NCBI GenBank assembly: GCA_009917545.1
Contig: QZDW01000020.1
Coordinates: 1-64,000 of the forward strand
Direction: 5' to 3'
DNA length: 64,000 nucleotides
Source of the DNA: a bacterium 1XD42-76
GTDB lineage: Bacteria > Bacillota > Clostridia > Lachnospirales > Lachnospiraceae
Under the pieces are notes generated by a model. The model saw only the letters and a list, made by a program, of their open reading frames with translations, made no database searches and was not told where the DNA came from. Both the position numbers and the translations under genes were made by a program. The first letter of the stretch is position 1. Each line of letters starts with the position of its first letter. Of this stretch, positions 7,179 to 14,708 are shown piece by piece.

Positions 7179-8162
7179 TTAGTAACAATATTTTTGCTGG
7201 TAATTGGCTCCGTCGCCGATATATTTTCGGATCTCATCGCTCTGTCCTCCGGTGGAAGCAAATGTGGGATCTGCCAGAGACCAGTTAGTTCCGTCAAAGT
7301 AAATGTAATTGTCAATCCAGCCTACGCCGTCAATATACACGTTTACCCATGCATGGTAAGCGCTGCCCGTATACCCCACCACAAGCTTGGCGGGAATATC
7401 CTGGGAACGAAGCATGGACACCATAAGGGCTGCATAATCAAAGCAGATCCCCTTCCCGGCGGCCAGGACCTGGTCTACATCAGGAAGATATCCGCTCTGG
7501 ACGCTGGCAGCCTTGGCCGTATCATAGGTCAGATTGTTTATCACATAATCGTATATTGCATCAACCACACCCAGATCATCCCCGGCTTTGGCAGCCAGCT
7601 CAGCGCCTTTTTGTACCGCAGCGCTCCCCTGTGAAAAATTTACATACTGATTCGGGTACAAAAACGGTTCAAACTGGTCGGCCAGGGATACTGACATCTC
7701 CTGGCTGAAGGCCTGCGAGTACTGATTACCGTTTACATTTTCAAATACTTTGATCGTATACGTCCCGTCTCCCTCTGATATGGGAAATACTTCATATGCA
7801 TCCCTGGCGTTCAGGTTATACGTGTATGTGAGATCCCCTTTGGATATCTGCACCTTAATCTTATCGACGCTGCCCGTATACTGAACCATTACGTAACCGT
7901 TCCGGATATTGGACGCGTCCACAGACACCGTATCGTTACTGTAAGCGACAGTCCCGGACGCTTCGGGAACACGCACCAGGCTCTTTTCGGGCCTGGAATC
8001 CAGCGATACCATATCGTCATCAATCCTTGACAGCCCGTTTGTTTGCTCATGGGTCTCTGATTCGGCCTGGCTGGCGCCGGGGGCCGCCGCGCACCCTCCG
8101 GTTCCCAGGGTCAGAATCACCGCCGCCCCGCTTAACAGAAACGCCCACCTCTTCTTTCTCAT
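7179..8162 (-). CDS. Transglutaminase-like lipoprotein (327 aa)
   Basis: Signal peptide with hydrophobic core and a lipobox-like LGTGGC around residue 23 predict a lipid-anchored extracellular protein. The C-terminal half is a transglutaminase-core cysteine-protease fold: catalytic Cys in GKGICFDYAALMVSMLR, His in YHAWVNVYIDG and Asp in LADPTF. The middle part (about 60-160) is beta-rich and may be an Ig-like domain. Start at 8162 (MRKKRWAF) gives the signal peptide; a longer frame to 8252 does not. It is placed between the glycosyltransferases of the adhesin locus and pilC. A role in crosslinking or trimming surface proteins is plausible but only inferred. Confidence 0.8.
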   Translation of the reverse strand: MRKKRWAFLLSGAAVILTLGTGGCAAAPGASQAESETHEQTNGLSRIDDDMVSLDSRPEKSLVRVPEASGTVAYSNDTVSVDASNIRNGYVMVQYTGSVDKIKVQISKGDLTYTYNLNARDAYEVFPISEGDGTYTIKVFENVNGNQYSQAFSQEMSVSLADQFEPFLYPNQYVNFSQGSAAVQKGAELAAKAGDDLGVVDAIYDYVINNLTYDTAKAASVQSGYLPDVDQVLAAGKGICFDYAALMVSMLRSQDIPAKLVVGYTGSAYHAWVNVYIDGVGWIDNYIYFDGTNWSLADPTFASTGGQSDEIRKYIGDGANYQQKYCY

Positions 8163-8306
8163 GTCTGATACCTCTGTCTTTCTATCTGTTTTACCGCAAC
8201 TGGTATATAACAGCCCCAGCCCGCTTTTTGCAAACGCTCTCAGTAATCCCATTCTCTCCGGATTACCGTGCTCCAGATAGAATAAAATTGCCCTTTTATG
8301 ATCTGC

Positions 8307-9317
8307 CTATACGAATGCTTTTCCTGCATCCTCCCTGAAAAACGCCATGACCGCGTCAATCAGGCATTTCTTCGTATAACAGCCATTTCTTAAAGCAGGC
8401 GCAAACCGTTCCACATGACGGACAGCTTCCAGATATTCTGCTTCCTTCATCTCCTGTACCAGTGTTACAGCTTCCTCTAAAGAATCGACTACCCATCCGA
8501 GATGATTTTCCTCAATCAGCTTCTGGCTGGAGATTCCTGCCGGAACAATCACAGGGATCCCGGCTGCCAGATACCGGCTGAGCGTAAAAGAACCGCCATA
8601 TCTCATATATTCATAATTCTGTTCATTCGAATACCATTCCAGCCCAAATCCGCCTTTTGACAGTTCCATCAGCAGTCTGTCCTGATTCAATGCTCCCATC
8701 CTGTATATATTCTGCCCCCGTGAAGCCGTGGAAAAGTAGACCCTTAATGGTATTTCATAATTCCAGTCCGCGACGTATGGAGCGTCCCCTCCCCCGGCGC
8801 AGTGAATCTCTTTGTGAAACGCGGGCCGCTCCAGAAATCCTGTATCTGTCGTACAATCCCACATTTCCTGAACAATAAATTTTATCCCCGGCCGAATACC
8901 GGAATCCATCAGTAATTTCTTCATCGCATGGGAAGGAACGATCAGGACCTCCGCCTGATTATATAATTCTATCGTTTCCCCCAGCATAAATCGGCTTCCC
9001 CGGATCATCAGGGCTTCCAGGCTATGGATAAAGATTACAACACGGCCTCGGTATGCCTTAATGCGCTCTGTTAGCGCCCGTTCAAACCTTAATCCATTCC
9101 AGGTGTGGAACTGGCAGATGACGATATCCCCTGCCTGCATGCCTGCGATGATTCCATCCAGCCTGACGCTGCGGCGCTCCGGATTCTCCGCATTGGCATT
9201 ATAGTGATATATCCCCATCTCCCTGAATCCCAGTTGATGGGCGATCTGTACTGTCATGTACTGCATGTCCTGTGCCATGCCGCCCATCGCATTTAATTTT
9301 GTAATATACCAATTCAT
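8307..9317 (-). CDS. Gtf3/Nss-type glycosyltransferase (336 aa)
   Basis: Cytoplasmic sugar transferase that in streptococci adds the second sugar to the O-GlcNAc placed on serine-rich adhesins by GtfA/GtfB. Family features are visible: N-terminal VYITKLNAMGG-like start, LGFREMGIYHYN, RLDGIIAGMQAGDIVICQ, the QFHTWNGLRFE segment and VVIFIHSLEALM. The C-terminal part has SRYLAAGIPVIVPAGIS and HLGWVVDSLEEA. It is a paralogue of the N-terminal half of the next upstream gene, 33 nt away, so the two probably act in sequence or on different acceptors. Length matches Gtf3 (about 330). Confidence 0.85.
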   Translation of the reverse strand: MNWYITKLNAMGGMAQDMQYMTVQIAHQLGFREMGIYHYNANAENPERRSVRLDGIIAGMQAGDIVICQFHTWNGLRFERALTERIKAYRGRVVIFIHSLEALMIRGSRFMLGETIELYNQAEVLIVPSHAMKKLLMDSGIRPGIKFIVQEMWDCTTDTGFLERPAFHKEIHCAGGGDAPYVADWNYEIPLRVYFSTASRGQNIYRMGALNQDRLLMELSKGGFGLEWYSNEQNYEYMRYGGSFTLSRYLAAGIPVIVPAGISSQKLIEENHLGWVVDSLEEAVTLVQEMKEAEYLEAVRHVERFAPALRNGCYTKKCLIDAVMAFFREDAGKAFV

Positions 9318-9350
9318 AGGTTCTCCCGTTGATCCTTCCGCGTATCCATT

Positions 9351-11501
9351 TTACAGCTTTTTGATCTCTTCCTGCATCTGTTTAAAACCAGGATGAGAAA
9401 GTGAATGTACAAATCCTGTCACATATCTCAAAGCCAGCCGTTTCAGCACATCTTTTCTCTGCGGATTTCCGTTTTCCAGGAAAAACATGACATAATCTCT
9501 GCGGTCTTTATACAGTTTCTCAGCCGTTTTGGCCCGCGAAGTATGAATGTAGGTAACATTGCGGATTATCCTGTCATACTCATATAAATGCTCATTGATA
9601 TAGCAGACGGTTTCTGCATACGATAAAATATATGGCGTCCAGGCGCTGTCCTCATATGTTACTTTGGGAATCGGATGTTCTCTCACCAGAGAGCTTCGAT
9701 ACAATTTATTCCAGACCACAGGATACGCATATTTCATATAATGTTCAAAAAACTCATTGACGGAAATCGCTGTATCTTCTGATATCGGATAAGCTGCAAT
9801 TTCCTGATACCCTTCCTTCATTATCTGGTAAGCGGACGTCATGGCAATATCGCAATTGTTTTTTACGATAGAACGATACAGCTTTTCTATCATATCCGGT
9901 CTTATCATGTCGTCGCTGTCCATAAAGCCTGTGTATTCCCCGCTTGCGTGCTTTACTCCATGATTTCTGGCTATGGCCTGACCTGCGTTCGGCTGATACA
10001 CCTTCCTGACCTGCGGATATCTTTCCTGATACCAGGCAACGATTTCCGACGTCTCATCCGTACTGCCGTCATCTACCACAATTAACTCGAAGTCCATAAA
10101 GGACTGCGCCAGTACGGTATCAATACTTCTGGCAATGAATTCCGCGGCATTATATGCCGGCATCACCATACTGACAAGGCGTTTCGCCGGATGCGGTTTT
10201 GATACATACGCCGCTTCCGACTCTGCGATGATGAGTTTCCCCCGCACGCCTCTGATATAGGCCTTTACAATCAGCCGGATCTCTTTTGGAGGGTTTTCCA
10301 AAAGCAGGTAGTGCTCCAGACCGTTCAGAACCTCTCCAACCACGTTCCCGGAATCTGCGTCACAGACAAGATATCCTTCCGCCTCTCCGCAAAATATCCA
10401 TGACAAGGCCAGCTTACCCTGCCAGGCTTCCCTGAGACACACAAATTCAAATACTCCTTTTGGCATGGCGCAGGCTGCATTGGACTCCGAATAGACATAC
10501 AGATCCTTCCGCATCAGCATATGTATTGCATCCAAAAGGCACTTTTTGGTAAAAAGGCCTTCCCTTAAAAGCGGCGCAAACCGTGATACCGCAGATAGAT
10601 ACTCCTGATATTCCGGTTCTGTCATGTCCTTTACAGCCTGCGCCGCTTCCTCCAGCGTATCCACTGCGATTCCCAGATGATTTACCTCAATCATGCTCTG
10701 ATTAGAGATTCCCTTGGGTACGATCACCGGGATTCCGGCAGCCAGATATGTACTGAGTTTCAGGCTGTTATTCACAGACAGGTATTGACGCCATGTCTCA
10801 TTGGCGTACCATACCAGGCCAAATCCCCCCTCTGACAGTTCCATAAGAAGGCGGTCCGGCATCATCCAGCCCATCCGCCGTACCTGATTTCCCTGACATG
10901 CCTGATCGGTATATACGTTTAGTACCGCTTCGTAATTCCATGTATTTACAAACGGAAACCGGTCAGGATTCCCTGCAAAGTGGATCTCCCGCTTCAACGT
11001 TTTGGTTCCGGACAGGCTGAGCCGGGTCGGATAATCCCAGATTTCCTGAACAATCAACCGCATGCCGGGACGAAGGCCGTGCTCCAGTAAAAACTGCTTC
11101 ATCCTGTAAGACGGGACAATCAGTACTTCCGCCTCGTTATACAGTCTGATCGTATCCGGCAGCGTATCTCTTCGGTTCTCAGACATCACAGCTTCCAGAT
11201 CATGGATAAAAATCACGATGCGGCCATGATACGCTTTGATATGCCGCACCAGCGCCTGTTCGAATTCCAGCCCGTTCCATGTGGGAAACTGGCATATCAC
11301 AAGATCCCCTGCGCAAAGCCCTGCAATGACGCCGTCCAATCTCCGCCCGCGGTCCTCTTCGCTTTCCTTAGCCGCATGGTACCGGTAGATTCCCATTTCC
11401 CTGATTCCAATAGAGTGCGCGATATTGGCAGTCATATGCTGCGCATATTGTTCCGTACTCTGAAAAAACATTCCATTTAACTTTGTAATGTAAACATTCA
11501 T
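9351..11501 (-). CDS. Fused Gtf3/Nss and GT2 glycosyltransferase (716 aa)
   Basis: Residues 1-335 form a complete Gtf3/Nss domain (MNVYITKLNGMF start, RLDGVIAGLCAGDLVICQ, FPTWNGLEFEQ, STYLAAGIPVIVPKGIS). Residues about 345-440 are a beta-rich linker of unknown type. Residues 445-716 form a GT-A fold family 2 transferase: SMVMPAYNAAEFIARSID, ELIVVDDGSTDETSE, and the metal-binding GFMDSDDMIRPDM. In streptococci the third transferase of the adhesin pathway is a separate GT2 gene; here the second and third steps appear to be joined in one protein. GAGGAG lies upstream of the ATG. Gene order places it in the accessory Sec operon after gtfB. Sugar specificity cannot be read from sequence. Confidence 0.85.
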   Translation of the reverse strand: MNVYITKLNGMFFQSTEQYAQHMTANIAHSIGIREMGIYRYHAAKESEEDRGRRLDGVIAGLCAGDLVICQFPTWNGLEFEQALVRHIKAYHGRIVIFIHDLEAVMSENRRDTLPDTIRLYNEAEVLIVPSYRMKQFLLEHGLRPGMRLIVQEIWDYPTRLSLSGTKTLKREIHFAGNPDRFPFVNTWNYEAVLNVYTDQACQGNQVRRMGWMMPDRLLMELSEGGFGLVWYANETWRQYLSVNNSLKLSTYLAAGIPVIVPKGISNQSMIEVNHLGIAVDTLEEAAQAVKDMTEPEYQEYLSAVSRFAPLLREGLFTKKCLLDAIHMLMRKDLYVYSESNAACAMPKGVFEFVCLREAWQGKLALSWIFCGEAEGYLVCDADSGNVVGEVLNGLEHYLLLENPPKEIRLIVKAYIRGVRGKLIIAESEAAYVSKPHPAKRLVSMVMPAYNAAEFIARSIDTVLAQSFMDFELIVVDDGSTDETSEIVAWYQERYPQVRKVYQPNAGQAIARNHGVKHASGEYTGFMDSDDMIRPDMIEKLYRSIVKNNCDIAMTSAYQIMKEGYQEIAAYPISEDTAISVNEFFEHYMKYAYPVVWNKLYRSSLVREHPIPKVTYEDSAWTPYILSYAETVCYINEHLYEYDRIIRNVTYIHTSRAKTAEKLYKDRRDYVMFFLENGNPQRKDVLKRLALRYVTGFVHSLSHPGFKQMQEEIKKL

Positions 11502-11658
11502 GCCGCGACAGTCTCCTCAAATTGCCCCGAATTCTCCTGTATCTTCGTCAGCCGCCGTTATCCAAGGCCTCTGAGCGAACCGAATAAATACGATCATAAA
11601 ATGGTACTGCGAATCCGACGAAGGGGCTGTCTCTCCTCAGCGAAACAACCCCACCCGG

Positions 11659-11820
11659 TTAAGCAAACATATTAAGCAGCGCCATAACCGCCCACATGAC
11701 GCCAAGTACGGCATGTACAATCTTAAACACCTTCTTGTCTGAGTTAAATACAAGCGCCATACTGTACACCGCAAGGATCAGTTCCAGAAAAGCCACCACG
11801 TTTAATTCTGTTCCCAACAT
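11659..11820 (-). CDS. 53-residue membrane protein, candidate Asp4/Asp5 counterpart
   Basis: ATG at 11820 with GGGAGGAG at 6-nt spacing opens a 53-codon frame. It encodes two predicted membrane helices, roughly residues 8-25 (VVAFLELILAVYSMALVF) and 34-52 (IVHAVLGVMWAVMALLN), joined by a short basic loop NSDKKVFK. In streptococcal accessory Sec operons two small membrane proteins, Asp4 and Asp5 (SecE- and SecG-like), follow gtfB. This gene is in that position, 26 nt after gtfB, and its two-helix hairpin resembles SecG/Asp5. I do not see clear residue identity to either, so the match rests on position and topology. Confidence 0.65.
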   Translation of the reverse strand: MLGTELNVVAFLELILAVYSMALVFNSDKKVFKIVHAVLGVMWAVMALLNMFA

Positions 11821-11846
11821 AATTTTGCTCCTCCCTCTCTCATACT

Positions 11847-13199
11847 TTATTTCAAAAGAGCCGTATACATAGCAGCCTCTTCTGACATCGCTTCCTTTTT
11901 CTGCAGATCAATCTGCTCCCGTATCATCTCTTCCCGGCCCATAACCTGATTTAAGAAAGCTGCCAGAGCTTCATGGCTGTCGAATACATGCCCTTCCGGG
12001 ACAAATTGTCTGTTATGCAGCGTATTCTTAAACCCAAGAATCAGCTGATTGTGTAAAAATGCCTGTTTCACTGCGGATACGATCTCAGAGCCATGATTGA
12101 TATCCAGATAGTAGTCGCAGGTATCAAACAGCCCGTCAATAAACCCTGTCCGCGCCCCCGGATACAGGGTTACATTGTCATACCTGGACAGGCTCAGCAA
12201 TTTGGATGACATCTCCGTAAGGGCGGCAATATAAAAATGCATCTTCGGAAGCAGCCTGATTAACTCCTCACATTTTTCAATCCTGTCAGAATTGGTGCAA
12301 ATGAGCGCCTGATTCCTAAATGTGTTCTCCCTGACATGCCCATAGACAAATCCCAGAGGGCTCAATACCTCCCTGGACGCCCCCAGCCGGACCAGCTTCT
12401 CATAGCTGGCCTTCTTTTGCACATAGACGGCTCTGGTCCGCCTGGACTTGCCGGAGAGAATCAGCTGCATATTGCCGGGGATATCGTCCCTGACCCCTTC
12501 CTGCCAGAACAGTACGTCTTCCTTTCTCCCTTCCGGCATTTTCTCGGATACGAGCAAAGGCGTCGATAAGGAATTAAAGAAGATCCGGCTTCCCATAGCG
12601 CCAAGCTCTTCCAGAAGCTTCAGAATCAGATCTACCTTGTTTTTCAATACATAGACCTTATCGCCCCGGTTCAGGATCAGATCGCGGGTCACAAAATTCT
12701 CCAGCAACGTTTCCCGTCCCTCGCCGTCAAAATATGCCTTACAGAAGCGTTTCCCGTCCTTGTTGAAAAAGGTTCTGGCATACAAGGCACCATATCGGTT
12801 GTAGTGGTCGCTGGAACGGACCGTTCCCTTTTCATCCATCCAGTCCACTACCCGCACCAGCCTCTTGTTTTTTGGCTCCGCGTAGAAAATACGCCCCCGC
12901 ATCCGGTGCAGGTCATACACCTTCCCTTCCGAATTGTTTGCGCTGATCTCCCAGTAGTCCGGCACATTGATCTGGTTAAAGTATCTTGCCTTTCCTGGCG
13001 CCTCACTGCTTTTTCGAAGGTCCCCGCAGAAATACTGATAGACCGAAATCACATCCTCCGGAAAAAATCCGTCGTCCTCGATCACGATCACCGGCCCCAT
13101 AAAACCAGAGCTTCGAAACGACTGGTGGAGCATTTCACTGTCTTCCCCATAGTGATCCAGCAAAAGAATTGTATCGGTCAGCCCACGATATCTTTCCAT
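11847..13199 (-). CDS. gtfB: GtfB, glycosylation chaperone of the accessory Sec system (450 aa)
   Basis: GtfB lacks catalysis of its own but binds the serine-rich substrate and forms a complex with GtfA to add O-linked GlcNAc. The protein has the expected length, an N-terminal substrate-recognition half with duplicated strands (segments such as MRGRIFYAEPKNKRL and GALYARTFFNKDGKRF), and a degenerate GT-B C-terminal half ending with SAVKQAFLHNQLILGFKNT and NRQFVPEGHVF. It overlaps the gtfA stop by 22 nt, as in other accessory Sec operons, implying coupled translation and stoichiometric complex formation. Confidence 0.88.
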   Translation of the reverse strand: MERYRGLTDTILLLDHYGEDSEMLHQSFRSSGFMGPVIVIEDDGFFPEDVISVYQYFCGDLRKSSEAPGKARYFNQINVPDYWEISANNSEGKVYDLHRMRGRIFYAEPKNKRLVRVVDWMDEKGTVRSSDHYNRYGALYARTFFNKDGKRFCKAYFDGEGRETLLENFVTRDLILNRGDKVYVLKNKVDLILKLLEELGAMGSRIFFNSLSTPLLVSEKMPEGRKEDVLFWQEGVRDDIPGNMQLILSGKSRRTRAVYVQKKASYEKLVRLGASREVLSPLGFVYGHVRENTFRNQALICTNSDRIEKCEELIRLLPKMHFYIAALTEMSSKLLSLSRYDNVTLYPGARTGFIDGLFDTCDYYLDINHGSEIVSAVKQAFLHNQLILGFKNTLHNRQFVPEGHVFDSHEALAAFLNQVMGREEMIREQIDLQKKEAMSEEAAMYTALLK

Positions 13200-14668
13200 C
13201 TCAGCTCCACCTCCTTTGTAAGAAATCCCCTGGCCTTTTCATACGAATGCTTATGGAAACTGTCCAGATCCGCTTCCGTAAACAGGCGGATCAGCCGGTC
13301 TGTCAGGGCCTCGATCTTCTGCCTGGACGTCATATGCTCGTCGATGGGAATGAGATACCCGTTCCCGCCATCGTCGATAAAGGTGGGATTGCCGTACCGC
13401 ACATCAAAACCGATAATCGGCAGGCCGCCGCCAATGGCTTCCATCAGAGTCAGTCCGAATCCCTCGCTGGTGGAACCTGACAGGTATAATTCATAATCCT
13501 GATAAACCTCTTTCAGGTTCTGCTGGCCCCGGAGGACAATATAATTTTCCGCCCCGAGCTTCTTTATCAGCTCCCTGAGTTTCGGCTCCTCGCCGCCTTT
13601 CCCGTAGATATCCATCGAAAGCTGCGGAACCGTCTTCCATGCCTCGGCGACAGCTTCTATGATCCAGTCAATGTGTTTTTCCGAAGCCAGACGGGAGGCT
13701 GTCAGGATGGAATAGGGCTTGCGGTTCACTGTCGGGTATTTCAGTTCCTCCAGGCTGCCCACCGGTATTGTATAAACCGTCGGCGCAGCGCCCGTGTATT
13801 TTAAAAACTGATCCTTTAACAGCCGGTTCTGCTCGTCAGTCGCCGTAACATAAAAATCAACATGTTTCCTCATGGCAAAGGAATACTCATAATAATTATT
13901 CCACAGGACATAGTTCTCATCGGTCGCGCCTTCGCTGAAGTGATCCGCATGGATGATAATCCCCACCCGGGCCTCCCCCGCATGCCGCAAAATTGCCTGT
14001 CCGATTCCTGTCGTGCGGTCGATCAGTATTGTGTCGTTTTTTGTCAGATTGAGCCTTGATACCATATACCCGACGAATTCCTCTTTGGAGCAGAAAAGCT
14101 GGTCGGGGAACTGGTACATCACAGTTCCGTCGTCATTGATCTCCTCATAAGCGACCGTACCGTCTTCATTGAAAAACCGCCGCAGATACATGTGGGCTTT
14201 GTTGTTCAGAGGCGCGTAATATTCCGAGAACACCCTGCCATAGGTAAAATAATCTTTCCGGATCAGGAGACCTCCGGAGACGATCTCCACTCTGTGAACG
14301 CGGTCCGACATCTCGTCTGTAAAGTATACCGTATAGAAATTATTGGTTCCCTGGAAAATGATTCTTCCGACTTTCCCGTTTCTGGTATATTTATAATCGC
14401 CTGCAGGAAGCGTTTTTTTCAGTTCCTCTAACGTGTATGTAACGGGAGCCGTCTTCTGATCCGTAAAAAACGTATACAGCCAGATAATTTCCGAATCGAG
14501 AAATCCGATATTTTTTGTCATGTGCTCGATATTCTCCGATACGATCATGTCCGTAAAGATAAACTTTGCATTGGCTCCGATATTTCTCAGCATCACCGCC
14601 CGGTAGCTCTGCGCGTACTCCACCCCGCTGGACGCCCATCCTATCCCCAGATTAAAATTATAGATCAT
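13178..14668 (-). CDS. gtfA: GtfA, GlcNAc transferase of the accessory Sec system (496 aa)
   Basis: Catalytic subunit of the O-GlcNAc transferase that starts glycosylation of the serine-rich adhesin in the cytoplasm before export. The start MIYNFNLGIGWASSGVEYAQ is the family N-terminus, so 14668 is preferred over an upstream ATG at 14746; GGGAG lies 7 nt away. The inserted beta-meander domain covers about residues 70-190. The C-terminal GT4 domain has SILTASRLASEKHIDWII, MDIYGKGGEEPKL and the nucleotide-sugar site SGSTSEGFGLTLMEAIGGG. Lies 40 nt after secA2 and overlaps gtfB. Confidence 0.92.
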   Translation of the reverse strand: MIYNFNLGIGWASSGVEYAQSYRAVMLRNIGANAKFIFTDMIVSENIEHMTKNIGFLDSEIIWLYTFFTDQKTAPVTYTLEELKKTLPAGDYKYTRNGKVGRIIFQGTNNFYTVYFTDEMSDRVHRVEIVSGGLLIRKDYFTYGRVFSEYYAPLNNKAHMYLRRFFNEDGTVAYEEINDDGTVMYQFPDQLFCSKEEFVGYMVSRLNLTKNDTILIDRTTGIGQAILRHAGEARVGIIIHADHFSEGATDENYVLWNNYYEYSFAMRKHVDFYVTATDEQNRLLKDQFLKYTGAAPTVYTIPVGSLEELKYPTVNRKPYSILTASRLASEKHIDWIIEAVAEAWKTVPQLSMDIYGKGGEEPKLRELIKKLGAENYIVLRGQQNLKEVYQDYELYLSGSTSEGFGLTLMEAIGGGLPIIGFDVRYGNPTFIDDGGNGYLIPIDEHMTSRQKIEALTDRLIRLFTEADLDSFHKHSYEKARGFLTKEVELRWKDIVG

Positions 14669-14708
14669 ATCTGTCTCCCATACCCTTTGCTTTGATTTCC
14701 CGTCTTTG

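Noticed and set aside
11580-11656. GGGGTTGT/ACAGCCCC stem as a terminator after the small membrane protein gene
   Set aside because: The stem has a wobble pair and no T-run, and the next gene of the locus follows, so termination is doubtful.
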